Below, piece after piece: positions 11,101 through 24,798 of a DNA stretch of 64,000 nucleotides. This DNA comes from Ailanthus altissimus. Its lineage: Eukaryota; Streptophyta; Magnoliopsida; Sapindales; Simaroubaceae. Both the position numbers and the translations under genes were made by a program. The stretch covers positions 21,488,001-21,552,000 of the forward strand of contig OX327700.1 in assembly GCA_946807835.1 (NCBI GenBank), written 5' to 3'. Below the pieces are notes generated by a model. It had not been told where the DNA came from. It did no database searches and was given only the letters and a program-made list of their open reading frames with translations. Within the stretch, counting starts at the first letter, position 1; every line of letters starts with the position of its first letter.

Positions 11101-11640
11101 AGGCATTTCTGTATTTTAAAAAATAATATATTAAATAACTGTTAGTTAGTGAAATAGTAAAATTTTTAAAATTACTTATTAAATTATTTCATCATTTAAT
11201 TATTATTTAATATATTATTTTTTTAAATATAATTTAAAATATTTAACATTATTTTTAATCAAAATATTTTATCACAAAAATTATTAAATACTCGAACTAT
11301 TTAAAAGGGTTTGAACTTAATTGTATATTTCAATCAAGACAAGAGACACCGATCAATCTACAAGATCAAGGATAGTTAAATGAAAATATATGTAATAGAT
11401 ATGGGGTGATTAAGAGCTAATTACACATTAGGCAATGGATTTATTTTATTTTATTTTATTTAAAAAAAGAAAGCCTAAAAACAATTAATCATGCTTTAAT
11501 AAGTCAAACCCTTTATTTTTGTAATATTATATCTTTTGGTGTTTGGTATGATTTTTGTCAAACTGGATCCAACTTTGTTAAGAGTTGGTAAACTTCCACT
11601 TAATGAATTTCAACTAGATTAATGGACTTATAATGGTGTT
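10905..11640 (+). repeat. Pair of diverged direct repeats of about 110-130 bp
   Basis: The words AGAGTTGGTAAACTTCCACT (10979 and 11581) sit in a common context: an upstream TTTATT-rich stretch, a TTGTCAA word, then the shared word, then a GGTGTTGGA/GGCGTTGGA word. A MITE-like palindrome lies between the two copies. They may be fragments of one older element. Confidence 0.5.
11110..11250. mobile_element. AT-rich palindromic MITE-like element, copy A
   Basis: The sequence folds on itself: AAAAAATAATATATTAAATAA on the left mirrors TTATTTAATATATTATTTTTTT on the right, around a centre with TAAAATTTTTAAAATTA. The same layout and similar words recur at 12545-12725, 25910-26100 and 44590-44785. Boundaries are approximate and no target-site duplication was resolved. 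Confidence 0.6.
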
Positions 11641-12540
11641 GGAGATGTAACAATCTGATGTTAAGTGGAGCAAGAAAATTGTTAGTTCAAAACCAACTTT
11701 GGTGACTAAGAAATTTGGTTTTTGGAAGAAAAATGGAAGAGCAAAGTTCAGAAGATAGATCAAAAGATTATCATCAATGTAATCACAAGATTGTTGAATC
11801 ATTTTCTTAAGTGTCGAGTTACTCAAAGTATATTAAGTTCAATAAATCAAGACAAAAATACTTTGTCTATAAGATTAAGAATACTGAAACACAGTGTGAG
11901 AAGAGAAATTCTTTGAATTTGTATTTTCTTTTTCTTTTGAAATTTAAATGGAGATGAGAAATTCTACCCACTAAATATTAACTCATTTGTACCTCTTATT
12001 TTTTTATTTAAATTAGGTAATTATAGACACAATAAGCATTTACGATCATCTGAGTTATATCCAAAAGACTGGTTTTGAATTTGTACGCGTTTTCAACTGC
12101 AGGATTGACTTATATCAAAGGAAAATTATTATTAGAGTGCCAATTAAGGTGGCTAAGAGAAGTACATATTATATACTTACCATTATTGAGGTAGAGAATA
12201 TTGTATCTGTATTTTGTAGGCGTACACAAAAGGCAAGTGAGAGAGTGGTCATAAGATAAAAAGAGCAAGCGAAATTATGATACTCTTTCAAACAAATTAA
12301 CAAAGGTAAGGCATAAGTGGTCTTCAATTGAAATTTAAACTTGACTTATTAGCCAAGGAAAATTCAAGGCAATTGAAATCTAGATGAAAGAAATGCGCAA
12401 CTGCCTAAAATTTTCCAATCCAAATGCAAAGAGAAGATTTGTCTCAGAAGAACATAGTTGAGAGCAAATTGATTTGATTATGTGATCAGTTTGCGTTTCA
12501 CACTAAACTATATCATTTTATTTATATAAATTTTTACGCT
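11251..12540. other. Gene-free AT-rich sequence
   Basis: Only short frames in low-complexity AT-rich DNA are present (11614-11826 minus, 11722-11916 plus). I see nothing I can support as a gene. Confidence 0.5.
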
Positions 12541-12544
12541 ATTA

Positions 12545-12725
12545 GATGATATATATCTCAAATTGTATTTTAAATTGTATTCAAATAATGATGTGTTAAA
12601 CAATCATTGGTAAAATAGTGTAAATTTTAAAATTATCTATTACACAATTTCGTTACTCAATAATTATTTAATACATCATTATTTAAGATATAATTTAAAA
12701 TGTATAGTATTATTCTTTATAATAA
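12545..12725. mobile_element. AT-rich palindromic MITE-like element, copy B
   Basis: This is the clearest member of the family. The left arm TTCAAATAATGATGTGTTAAA mirrors the right arm TTTAATACATCATTATTTAA, with a centre containing AAATTTTAAAATTATCTATTA. The outer parts (ATTTTAAATTGTA and TATAATTTAAAAT) are also inverted. It is about 180 bp with no coding capacity. Confidence 0.65.
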
Positions 12726-13456
12726 CATTTAGGCTTTAGCAACTTGAATTTAAATCTCAACTACAACAGCAATCACTTGTAACCCAGAAAAAGAATCTAA
12801 AATTTTATTATTTTGAAGCCCCAAGAATAAATAAAGAGTCAATACTTGGTGAGAACTTTTTAGCCAATTCAAGAAATATTGTACTCCAGCAACTTGGAGT
12901 TGGTTACGGAAAACTTTTTATATTCATTCTTCTCTTAGAAATGAAATAAAGAAAGCTTATTTACAATTCTACAGTGCCAAGTGCCAATACAATTGCAATC
13001 AAATTCGTATTCTTTAGCACCATTTATGGTCTTATGAGATTGATGGTTATCATGAATGTAAAGTAGCAATTAAACTTTGCTTTAAAAGTGAGATACATCA
13101 TGCAGATGGTCCAGAAAATAGAGCCTAGGAAGACAAACAATCTTCCCAAGAAATAAACAGCTTAATAAAAGTTTTAAATTTTAATTGAACTCAAAACAAA
13201 AAGGTAGTAAAGAATAAATGTGAGAGAGAAAAAATTGTCGGTCGCCTCCACCATCAATCCAACTACTGTTCTAATCCTAATCACATTCACACATTTTACA
13301 AGTTGGGCAATCCATTAAAATTGTAAGTGCATGTAGAAAATGTAGCCGGTTATGCTGATTTTTGATACATATAGATGGAAGAAATATGGCTATGGAGCCA
13401 AACAATCTATGTTATTTTCTACAGGGCCTGAATGTGAGTACTTTATGGCTGAAAGT
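12726..13456. other. Gene-free sequence
   Basis: AT-rich with no recognisable coding sequence, RNA gene or element terminus. Confidence 0.5.
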
Positions 13457-13541
13457 TTTTGTTCGGGAACCAAAATTGAATCAAATTTTGTTCGGGACCA
13501 AAATTGAATCAAATTTTGTTCGGGACCAAAATTGAATCGAA
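13457..13541. repeat. 28-bp minisatellite, three copies
   Basis: TTTTGTTCGGGACCAAAATT begins units at 13457 (29 bp, one extra A), 13486 and 13514. The copies are nearly identical, which suggests recent slippage. Confidence 0.95.
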
Positions 13542-15103
13542 TGAGCAAGTGACCATTAAGTTATAATAGACAACGCTTTGATTGGTAAAATGAGTCGAGC
13601 CTGGTGTCACAAGCCAATCGTTTTTTATTGACTTAAAAGATTAGTTTATTAGATAATATTGTCTACCTGTTCATATATATTTAAGATCTACCCAATTTTT
13701 ATTTGATGTAGGAAGTTACATTCTCCTCAACCCAATCATATAATACTCTCGTTATAGTCTAGTCCAAACTCAGAAGTCAATTTGGCCTATAATCTATTCA
13801 TCGAGGCTATGGGACTCACTACCCATGTAATAATCTTTATTAAGGCTCAAGATACAAGATTTTCAAGACCTATTCGACCCGTCTTGTCCATCTCACAAAG
13901 GTATGAGAGACCCACATCTCAAGTAGTAATTTTTATTGCGGCAATTTTGAGAGCTTACATACGAATAAGAATTTGAGTCTGTTTTGATACCGTTCATCTC
14001 GACCATTGACCTAAAAAGACCAGTCTATTAAGTAATTTTTTTATCCGACCATATATACTTTAGAGCCACTCAATTTTTATTTCACGCAAAATGTGACACT
14101 AGTATTCAAGATTTCAAGCATAGTTTGAATGAAAAGGAACCTAAGTCGATCAAGCTTGGACCTGGACTATGCTTTCTAGCCAGCCTATCCTGATCTAAGT
14201 CATGCCTAGCCTGGCTGAACTCGAGCTTTTTCATAAATCATAATTGGACACTGCCTTCACTATTTTTCATGAGCTTACTTGAACCAAGACAACTGTTGCT
14301 GATATACATGTTAAGCAACTGAATGTGAAATGTTACAGGAAAAATAATCCAGAATTTCATTTGGTAACCACTAACCAAAAGATTATATAGGATATGAAAA
14401 GGGAAAAGTTTATAATTTTGCTCCACGGCCAGCAACAAAAGAAAGTAGAAAATTTCCAATTTCTTCAGAATAGCATACTGAATAAAAATCATATATTATC
14501 TTGCAGATTCTGCTATTCTAGTTAGTGGAGAAAATAGTGCAGTAACCTTACAAAACACACTCTAAAATAGCACAATAGGATGAACTGATCATTACCAGGA
14601 GATTCTCAACTTTATTTTTCTCTTGTTGAGACCAGAAGCAGTCTTCTTTGATATCTTTCAATATCTCCAAGTACCCTTTTAGCAAATCTTCATTGATACC
14701 CTTTAAAAAGCTTGTTTTGGCAATCTTTTCTCTTTTGCCTTAATTTGTAATTATGTGGAACCTTATAACGAACACTATTCACAATCATACTAGCACTCAA
14801 AGATTAAAACATCTTTCTGTTGTAAATTTCCAGGAACACATTGGATTTTGAAATGAAGCAGGGAAAAAGAAAGGGAGAGAAATCAAATTACAAAGCCAAT
14901 CAAGTGTTATAACTTAAATTCACATTTCTGCATATCTCAAAAACTAAAATTTTCCAGTCCCAAATTATTTTTCTATTCTCATATGATCATCGAAAGAATT
15001 AAGTATCTCTATTCCTTTCAAGAAGAAAGGAAAGTATGCCTAAAAAATAAGACCTTTAAAACCAAGTTATAAATAATAAAAAAAGAGAGAGAGAGAGAAC
15101 AAG
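13542..15103. other. Gene-free flank of the DUF868 gene with a diverged repeat pair
   Basis: About 13626-13725 and 14005-14100 are related (TTGACYTAAAARA, then CAATTTTTATTT), about 380 bp apart. 14500-15100 would hold the 3' end of the minus-strand DUF868 transcript. A GA repeat lies at 15082-15098. No other gene is seen. Confidence 0.4.
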
Positions 15104-16021
15104 TCAGTTTCTTGAAGAGCTCTTACAGGCGTAGATCAACAGAGAAAATTCAGCTTTCTCTTGCTCTTTCTTTTCCAATTTCTCCTCCAACCATAACCTG
15201 CTATCCAAGCCATTTCTTGTTCTGAACATGAACACAGCATATCCAGATGCAGGATTAAAGAACCAATCATGCACATCCCACATCAGATCAACAAGCAATC
15301 CATCAACAAAAATTGTCTGATTGCCTCTAAAATTCCACTGCAATCTCTTCACGCGAATCACCATCTTCTTGTCGATAGAAACCGATAAAGCTGGATGCTT
15401 GAGGCCTTCATTTTCTCCACCACATTTGATCAAAATATCATGTGCAGTGCCAGAATCACAAAATTGTGCCTTGGTGGAATAAAGGGTATTGCCTGAACAG
15501 TGCTCTTGCCGAGAAACAAGAGAGACTTTTGAAACAGGGCTGCTGCTTTTCAACTTCTTGGTGACAAGTTCTTCACCCAAGTCGCCTAGAACAAGGCCTA
15601 TTTCTGAATCAACCATGACAAGAACATAAAACCCTAGAACAGGTTCCGGTCCTACATCGTATTTAGCAGCAGAAAGATCCCAGAAGACTTCAAGCTTTGA
15701 AGTACTGGATTCAATCACTTTGCTGCCTTTTTTCTTCCTGAACAAGCGGGAATTGGTGTCGAGTTTAAAAGTTGATGAAGTGTCGTCACCAAAGCTTATG
15801 CTTAATCCCTGACCTGTAATGGGGTTCTTGCACCAAGTGACTGTCATCAAAATTTGCTTTTCGTTAAGGAGAATGATTCTGTAGAGACAAGTGACAGCAT
15901 TTTGCACTGAAGGCACCAGGCTAGGTGAGATACATGCGTTTTTTGAATAACTAGAACAAGAAGAATGAGGGACATTTACATTTACAGCATTTTCACTAAA
16001 ACATGACACTAAGTCTCTCAT
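15104..16021 (-). CDS. DUF868 family protein (305 aa)
   Basis: A single uninterrupted exon encodes a plant DUF868 (PF05910) protein; the family has no established biochemical role. The start at 16021 gives [15 protein letters not shown], the usual N terminus of the family. An in-frame ATG six codons upstream (16039) is less likely. Visible family hallmarks are a segment reading [16 protein letters not shown] near residues 55-75, a [20 protein letters not shown] stretch, and the C-terminal [19 protein letters not shown] block. Length is normal for the family and there is no signal peptide or membrane segment. The 5' leader contains an uninterrupted CT repeat on the coding strand. There is no neighbouring gene within 9 kb, so context says nothing about role. 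Confidence 0.93.
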   Translation of the reverse strand: MRDLVSCFSENAVNVNVPHSSCSSYSKNACISPSLVPSVQNAVTCLYRIILLNEKQILMTVTWCKNPITGQGLSISFGDDTSSTFKLDTNSRLFRKKKGSKVIESSTSKLEVFWDLSAAKYDVGPEPVLGFYVLVMVDSEIGLVLGDLGEELVTKKLKSSSPVSKVSLVSRQEHCSGNTLYSTKAQFCDSGTAHDILIKCGGENEGLKHPALSVSIDKKMVIRVKRLQWNFRGNQTIFVDGLLVDLMWDVHDWFFNPASGYAVFMFRTRNGLDSRLWLEEKLEKKEQEKAEFSLLIYACKSSSRN

Positions 16022-16035
16022 TGTGAAACTGCAAA

Positions 16036-16040
<5 letters not shown>

Positions 16041-16074
<34 letters not shown>
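16041..16074. repeat. (GA)17 microsatellite in the DUF868 5' leader
   Basis: Seventeen perfect GA units lie 20 bases upstream of the DUF868 start codon. On the coding strand this is a CT repeat, a common feature of plant 5' untranslated regions. It is likely polymorphic. Confidence 0.95.
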
Positions 16075-16078
<4 letters not shown>

Positions 16079-16830
16079 AGAAGTTGGAGAAATGAATTAA
16101 TGTGTTCTGTTGGCTTGTATTAAGAGGAAATAAAATGGTTAAATGGCTGGACAAGGTAGGTGCTTTTGAACTGTCATCTCTTCTTGCTTTACAGAAAATT
16201 TCGTATTATGAAGATAAATGAAATGAAAGGGCAGGCAAGAAAATTCAGATTACTGATAGACCCCATATGAATTTAAATAAGATGATTCTCTCTGTGTCTC
16301 ACCTTAAAATCTGCATCTTACAGAAAAGGGAAGAATAGAAGATTGAGGCTGAAACCTCCCAAGTTTTTTTTTTTATTTTAATCCCATTTGCCAGTTCATG
16401 TAACATATTTAAAATTTTAAATTAACCAAAAAAATATGCATAAATTGGACCTGGTCTTAAATACTGGCACTAGTTGTGAGATGGTCATGATTACTTTTAA
16501 TTCTCTTACCTTGACTTTAGGGATCAATTTTAATATGAGATTTGGAAGTAATTTAAAGTAGGAAACTCATTTAAAACCTTTTAATGGGTCTTTTTTAAAA
16601 TGCAATTGTATTTTTAAGCATGGAAAAGTGGGTAAATGAGTATGGTAAGAAGTGAAAAAGGGGTTTTTAAAAGGACAGCCAAAAGTGGGCAATCTGTGAA
16701 GAAATCTCGGTAAATATGTGATGAAAGATCAATTTTTGTACTCTCTGATTTTGATGTGGGCAATGGGGTGGTGATTATGAGAGTGAATGCTGGCCCTACA
16801 AAAAATAAATTTAGTCTCAAGACCCTAAAT
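16075..16830. other. Upstream region of the DUF868 gene
   Basis: The minus-strand promoter of the DUF868 gene should lie here, but I see no convincing TATA box. The 68-codon frame at 16614-16820 looks accidental. Confidence 0.4.
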
Positions 16831-17394
16831 TAGGGGTGGTAATTCGTGTAAACGAATCGTGTTCGTGTCGTATTCTTATAGGGTATTAACAAATTTTTGT
16901 TATATTCGTTTACTAAATGAATCAAACACTTAAACACAGATTCGATTTGTTTAATAAACGAATTACACGACACAACACAATTAGACACATTTAAATAAAT
17001 GAATCAAATTCAATTCGTTTACGATTCGGTTCATTTATACGATTATACACGATTTGATTCGTTATACGATTATACACGATTTGATTCGTTTAAAACACGT
17101 TTAAGTCACAAAATTATTATTTTTTAATTAATTATTTTATTTTTTAATTTTATTTTTTATAATTTAATTAAACGTGATTTAAACGAATAAATAAACAAAT
17201 ATGATTCATTTATAAACGTGACTTAAACGAATAAACGAATCATATACCTCAAATACGTATTCGACACGATTAATAAATGGGTAACACGAATTCGACTCAT
17301 TTATTAATCGTGTCAATTTTTTCTATTCATATTCGCTTAAAGCGTGTCGAATTCGTGTCAAATAATCGTGTCGTAACCTATTTTGTCACCCCTA
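16831..17394. mobile_element. hAT-type non-autonomous element
   Basis: The ends are inverted: TAGGGGTGGTAATTCG on the left and, read on the other strand, TAGGGGTGACAAAATAGG on the right. The interior is made of alternating words such as CGTGTTCGTGTCG, ATACGATTATACACG and AAACGAAT, a composition common in hAT-related non-autonomous elements whose ends read YAGGGGTGKCAA. No 8-bp target duplication is evident (flanks CCCTAAAT and TCCAGAAC), so insertion is old or the ends are slightly off. No coding capacity. Confidence 0.65.
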
Positions 17395-20300
17395 TCCAGA
17401 ACTGCTACCCCTCCCAACACACCTATGATTAAAAGCAAGGGCACATATATGTACTAGAGATTTTGCCATTTTGTTTTCCATTTTTATCTCATTTATAATC
17501 CTCAAATGAAGTCTGAAAAATATAATATTAAAAACTGAAAAATAAAAGAGTACCAAAGAAGTGTGACTATTTTAATTGAAGCTGCTCTACTTGCTACAAC
17601 CTTCAATGCATAATATTATGTAGTTGCAGATGGGAAGAAGGAAACATTAAAAATCAATGCCAGCCCCATGAACCCTTTTAAGTTTTGGTCAATTAGTCCC
17701 TTCCCTCTCAGCCTCTCTCCATCCCCCGACTCCCTTAACTTAAGGTGAAAACCTCCCACCAATCCCATGTATAATTATCAGCAAGTTACACATATCAAAT
17801 AGTTGCACTTGAATTTTTCTTTTGATCATTGAACCACTTGTTTCTGTTTCAGATTGATTATCCAGATTCCTTTTTCCCAAAAACTAGTTAACAGTACATT
17901 GAAGAATGTACTGATATGGATTGAAGCCTGTTTAAAAGAAGAAAGACAGGGCCTGTTATTAGAACATGCATTAATGTGTTATGGTATCATTAGATTGTTA
18001 ATAAAACATAATTATGATTGTAATAAGAAAGATGAACCCCCCCACCCCCCAAAGGTAAAAAGAAAAGGGTATGGATGAGAAATGAATGGGTGATATCGGA
18101 ATCTGTCTTTGAAAACATAAAAACAAAAACTAGTTGTATTATGATTTTCTCTTTAGGGTACAAGTGAGGAGGCAGACTTTTGTTTCATGGGCCCCAGAAA
18201 GCTGTAGGGCATGTTCCTCCGTTATGGCCCCAATGCAGATAGTCTTGATCGCCATCAATGACTGAATCTGCTAATGAAATTTGCAAAACTGTTGGGTTAA
18301 TTGGTAGCAATTTTACAGCTACTTGATTTGAGCTCATATTTGAACTCCCACAAGTTATGTGTTTCTAGCACCAATATCCCATTGATTAAAAGAGTGATCC
18401 AATCTTTCTGAAGACACCTGATGCACCGACCTATATGTAAATAAGAAATTATGATTTTAAGCTTAGACCTCCACTTTTAGTTGCTAGTGTATTTAGTTGA
18501 TCTTTCAATCATTAACTGATAATCCATGTGGGTATAATCTTTTTAGTGTAGTTTTAAGGCACAAATTTATTCCTCATTTGGTTGCTGAGAAAATGGATTC
18601 CCAAACTTTTTCTTTCTTTCTTTCATTATTAATATAACATTAGTTAAAAAGATAAAGTTTTGGTGCATTCAAAAAGGCAACCGTCAAGTACCTAAGCGTG
18701 AGATCAAACTACTAAAAAGAAAATGGAATCCCACCTGAATGGAATTCTCTCTTTTGGCTTTACATGTTACCGAGAAATTCTCAGCTACCCAAAAGACCAT
18801 GAAGCATCTTTCATTCCAAAGGAGAAAATATAAAAAATAAGATAATCAACAAATGCATGTTGCGAAAGTGAAACTCTTATCAGTTGCCCACTAGAGCTTT
18901 AGAAACTAGTGTTAAAGCCCCGAAAGAAGTAGCCAGCTCATGAATTGGCTTTTCAGTTATCTGTAAAATGTTTAGAGAATGAATATTATGCTTGTTCAGA
19001 AAGAAGAATTATGTCGTGCATGTTGCAACTTGCAAGCCCAAGCCAGGTTAACATACAAGACGCGGTAAACCCTCTTAAAGCCAACTGTTTTTGCTATAGA
19101 CAAATAAAATTTTCAAGCCAACATAAAAGAATTATAAGAGGTGAATAGAATAATAGAGTATGAATACGAATGGAAAGGACATCAAAATTTGCCTGTAATT
19201 GTTTGTATGTCCAACCTGTGCTGATATCAATAGATGTCAGTCGCCTACTTTCATCATAACAAAGAAATTTGGCTGAAAGAAGAAGGATAACTCTGTAGCA
19301 ATAATAAAATATGTTCATGACTAATCATGCAATGGGCTCAATTGCACACAAAACTTTCGATGTAAGGTTGCCGGGTATGCTAAACAATGTTATTAGATCA
19401 CAAAGAGACATTGTTCTGGCCTTCTGGGCAATATGATACCATCCAATACATAAATTGCAAACATGGCTTGAAACTGTAGTTCTATCTTAGGTTTTCAACT
19501 CAAGAACTAGCTTTGGCTGTAATGTTTAAACAGTTTTCTAATATCTCTAGAAGGCACGGAATTTCATTTGTTCGGTTGTTAGGAATGCTAAAAACATTTT
19601 CTATGATGATCAGAGTATGAGACTTGTCTAAGATCATAGATGAAGTCAGAACTACATAAAGTCAGAGCTAAAAACCATATAGTTCATAGTAAGACAACTA
19701 TTAAGTATTAATTGATTTTGGGTGTATGTTAAACTGTACTGCTCAACACCAAACAATTCCCTAAAACTAAGGGTAAAATGCTGAAATATTAAGGCTGACT
19801 TGTAAACAATTCACTTGATGATCATGACAAGAAGCTACTATAACATTAAAAATGGAATGGTCAGCGTTTAAATTATTTCTATTATAGCACAAACAAACAA
19901 AGACACCCAACTGAAGATATAAACAACAAAGTAGCAATTAATTAACAAATCCATCTCCTTTCCCTACAGAATCTTCCTTCACACCCCAACAGACCCATTG
20001 ATTTCTATTTTTAAACCTTTTGGTAAAAAGATTAATCAAATGTAACATGACATCTCATCTACTTAGAGCATGTGCAGTTCTAGTTTCCCAAGCCAATCTC
20101 TATTAAAATGACCAATATAATAATGCAGTATAACCTACATATCCATAATTAAATACAGCAAGTCAAAGATATTACATATAATCCAGAGAGTGAGTTAGCT
20201 TTGTTGCTTCTTGGAAGTTGTACAGTCTTTTTTCTGTTGAACAGAAATTCACAAAATTAATCAAATGAAAGCAATGCTATAAATTCCGTGTTTGCCTCTT

Positions 20301-23224
20301 GCATCAGATTCTAATATCATAGTGAGCTAGCCTACTCATCACAGGTTAATAAATAATATATAAATGCATACATTCTCACTTTCTCAGATCGATTACGGTC
20401 TGAAATCATTCATTTACATGTTCCATTAAGAAGAAAATTTATGGAGGGTTGAACCTTTGTCCAAGGTCCAAATATCCAACTCATATAGAAGGTTCTGGTA
20501 AAGGTTGTTAAAAAGTCATTTGTTAATTAGAACTTCAGTTTCATGTCTTTTTCCTAGTCTCACGATCTCATATTAGCTCAAAGCACAATCAAACACTCTG
20601 AAGAGTTAGCTGAAAAATGCTGAACAACGATTAGAACACTTTTTGAAAAAAAAAATTTGAAAGGAGACAGAGGCTACACCTTCTTCCAATCTCTTAACTT
20701 TAATCAATTTGCCAAAGATAGATGGCAATGGTTCTCAAACTACTCCTCAGATATTATACAAATTCAATTGTGCATACCACCCCAAATTACAAGAAGCTAG
20801 TTGTTAACCACTCCCTCTTTACTAGCCAACAACATTGTAACCCTAGCTTTTATAAACAAATAAAACTGCATCATAAACGTATTTCCCAACTTTGAAAATT
20901 CCATCCTTACCTTAACTAGTATGATTAGCTTCAAACCGACCTTCTTTTAATCCTCCCTGTTCATGAAGTTGTTCACAATAAGCTATCTTCATGCATTTCC
21001 AACATGACAAAATTTGCATAGCAAGACCAACTGTATGGTAATAGCTGATTCCATTAAGTAGAGACTTTTGCTTCCATATCTTTCTTGTAAGTGACCAAAG
21101 CAACATTACGATATTTTGAGTCAAACAGGCAATATGACATACGATGAACTATATCTAGATGAAATCCACTCTCCGCAATACTCAGAAACCCCAACTCACC
21201 AAATCATCAGCACTAGATCAAATAAATGTACTAGCTTCTTATTTCACCGGCAAGGGCACCATTAGAATTTCCTGTGCCCAGCTTTTGCAAAATCAATTTC
21301 ATAGGGTGCTGCTTCTTTAGAGTAAATATGCAACCCAAGAACAAGGCATTTTGATGATTCAACTCAGGAAAACCTATCATGGGCTCTAACTTTATCCCAA
21401 GCCTGTAATAGACACCCCAACACCCCTCCCCCACCCCACCCGAAAAAGAAATGAAAAAAAAAAACTGACATGTTCTGTCATTTGACCCATTTTCTAAATA
21501 TGTATTTATTGAAGATTCAGTACTTGGTATACACAAAATAAATTTCCAGGTTTTCCAAAATATCTAGGTTCCCACGGGAACTTCCAAAGGAAATGGCCAA
21601 ACTTACTAAATTCAATTAGAATTGATTAGTCATCTTGATTTCAAGTTGCACAGATGTCATATATCCAAAATCAGACAACGTTACAACAATTTACAACATA
21701 TTATGGAACGACATCAGCTAAAAACAGCACCTGTTTTCTAAAAATGCTTTTCATAAAGTTTCTGCCATACTTTTTAGGTTCTGACAACAGCTTCTCATAA
21801 TGAAACTGCATAGCAATAGATATATCATTTATTCTATTAAGCGTGTATTTGCTACAAGTTTTACCACCATAGTCAAAGCCCAGCAATTCCCTCATGCAAA
21901 ATTATCTAACCATTCAATGGAAAATCTCAAGACATTATTGCACTATCAAAGATAAATTAACTGGTCATGTAGCAAGAAGGATAATTCAATAAGTAATTCA
22001 CAACTCCCTAAGATGTTAAAGTTGAGAAACAAACATCCAGCAATTGACATCAGAAAACATCAATTCTGGAGTTTGAAAAGAACCAAACAGCGCCTTAAGA
22101 ATAGAGATGATAAAACTTTTGGTCTTCACAGATGCTTGCTACTAGATGGGACTGAGATAATTAGCAAATCTACCTGTTATTGAGCAAAGAAAAAAAAAAG
22201 CAATCAGTATCATAAATGCATTTCTCTGAACAAAAAGAAAATTATCATCTAAGGTTGGAAACTCGGGCAGATAACACAGCAGAGTAAGCAAATTCCGCTG
22301 TTTTCTTCTAAGAATTTACTTCATGTGATCAAATAAACAAATCTTTGCCAACTACTTTATATAACTTCGAAGGACAAGTAGTTACTGAACAATTACATAT
22401 CTGAAACCTTCAGAAGAAATGCAACTCAACTATGTTCAATCAGTTTCAAGTTATTTAATGCTTGTGAAAATTGAATTGAATCAATTAGTGCTAGAACAAG
22501 TTTTGAGTGCATACTTATTTAGCTTTAATTGCTCAATCGCTTAATTGCAGGAAATCTTGTGTAGATGCCAAAGCACCTCTTGTGATCTTCTTGACCACCA
22601 AAGGAATGCCACATGGCCCAACACACAAGAAAACTAAAAAACATATATAGATAGAAGTAGAAAGGGCAAACAATATATAGTATCACTTACAAGCGATACT
22701 GCTTCACATTCACATGTAACCACTGATATTCGTCATTTAACTTGTTCTTTACTTCTATAATACACAAAATATTGACCAAGGATAACTTAGGAAGAAGCTA
22801 GAACATCATTCAATGTCAGCTGGTTCAAACTCCTGACCACTCTAAGACAATTCTCTTCAGCAAACCAACTTTGCTGAAATAAGCCAATTCAATAAGAACA
22901 ATAAGAAAATTCACCACTCCATCTTCAACTGCCTAGTGAAATAGAAAATTCATTTCAAAAATATTAATAATAATTTCCTTTCGTAAAAAAAAAAATTAAA
23001 AATCCTCGCTCACACGCCATAAGCCTGTAGCTCTCATCTATCCAAGTCCCAACCATTCACTCTTGCAACGATCTCTCACTTCGTTGTTGACAATGATCAT
23101 TTATCAATTTACTCTCATGATCCCTTTTTATAATTATCTCCCACCTCAACTGGCAATATGTTCCACAATCTAAATATTATTATATGGGAAGCAACAAATC
23201 AGGATACTCTCAAAATAAAAAAGT
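17395..23224. other. Long gene-free interval
   Basis: Nearly 6 kb without any frame I can tie to a protein. Frames at 17854-18078, 18945-19148, 19094-19318, 20912-21124, 21231-21536 and 21701-21895 are short, AT-biased and motif-free. Poly-C tracts occur at 18038-18050 and around 21420-21440. A spliced gene with short exons cannot be excluded by eye. Confidence 0.4.
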
Positions 23225-23510
23225 TGTTGAAGCTAAAATAAGAATGTACGAAAGAAATATTTAGTTGGCTTAGTTGAGTCTCTTAATTATATTAGTATTT
23301 CCCTATTACCATTTCTTATGGAGTTAGTATTTCTTTATTTATGTGTGTTCTGTGTGTTTAAGCCTATACGTACATACATACACACACATATATAGGGTTG
23401 TAATGGTTCATAAAACAACATAATAACATTATAGTTCTTTTAGTTTTCTCTCAACTTACATTACTTTTTTCTCTCTTCATGAACATGATATTAGAGCATC
23501 TCTATTAACA

Positions 23511-23518
23511 TGGTATCA
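23511..23518 (+). other. tRNA-Met primer-binding site
   Basis: TGGTATCA, the standard start of plant copia primer-binding sites, begins at the base after the 5' LTR. Confidence 0.7.
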
Positions 23519-24798
23519 AATTGGTGAATGATTCTAAGTCTAGGTCACTTAAAAGAAATTTAAAAAAAAAATTGTCAAACTTTTCCAGCGAATTCTTGGC
23601 AACTTTCACCAACCCTACCGATAGATGCAAAACAAGCAGATCTACTAATTTTCCCAAAGGTTGGCCACCATCCAAAACTATTTTCAGCCCCAAAATGCCT
23701 TCTAAAACTTTCAACCACTACCGCCTCTTTGCCCCCAACAAAATTCGAGAATATGACAATCACCATCACTACCAATATACTCCCTACTATTGACACCATC
23801 TAGGCCTAAACAATCCGTTACCATGAGCATGGAGTTGAGTTTCTCAAATAAGGAGGGATTAGTCATATTTCAAAAACATTTGGCCTTAAAATCACAATTA
23901 GTTGGGAGTTGTTTGTAAAAGATTCAAAACCTATGGGGTTTTTGAAAATTCTTAAAATATTTTGGACCTCAACAATATTTATCGTTTCAACTTCATACTA
24001 AATAGTCCATCAACGGCCACCCAAAAATTGTCTCACATCAATCAGTCCTTTGTTTTCTTTTCAATTTGTTGCTTTTCTAGATTTCTCTTGGTTTTCTTTG
24101 CCCTCGTCTTATTTTGGTTGATTCGCAACACTCTTAAACAACTAAAAGATCCATATTCTTGAAAATCCTCAACTCATGAAGTATCCTTTCTTAGCGTAGT
24201 CTATCTCCTTGACACGTTTCAAACATTTATTCATTACTATTTCTCGAGCATATGAGTTGAATTTGAGATGCTAAGAGTTTCCTCACATTCCTTATATATT
24301 TACTAACTAAAAAACCCAGTTATGAGATCTCTCTTATTTATTCCCTACAATCAAATATCCATCTCTTTCTCTTGGCTTATACCTTACTCTATCAGAAATT
24401 TACTATCTCTTATTGATGATGTGATGTTTTTTTGTGGTACGACAAATGTACTTTGAAAAGTGGACAAAAAATATATTGTAGTAGTTGTATTTGTTAAATG
24501 GCTAGTAGCAAGCAAGCAACTTAAGAATTGAAGATTATATTGCTAGAACAGTGCACAGACAAGAAGCAAAGAATTTTCTTGTATCTATAGTCCAAATTAA
24601 GCATTACAAACATAAATGCTTCAACTTGAATGGGAATGTTGAAGCTAAAATAGAAATGTTTCAAGGAGATAATTTAGTTGGTGCTTAATGGGGAGCTTAT
24701 TTGTGTTTCTAATTGTATTAGTATTTTAATATTACTATTTCTTTTGGTGTTAGTTTTTCTTTATCAACGTTGTATTTTAACATATATATATATATATA

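Noticed and set aside
18038..18050. Poly-C tracts here and at 21420-21440 as functional G-quadruplexes
   Set aside because: Single short runs interrupted by A, without the four spaced G-tracts needed for a convincing quadruplex.
22552..22657. Possible exon after an acceptor-like TTAATTGCAG (reads KSCVDAKAPLVIFLTTKGMP)
   Set aside because: Single candidate with no partner exons or family match; not supportable without transcript data.
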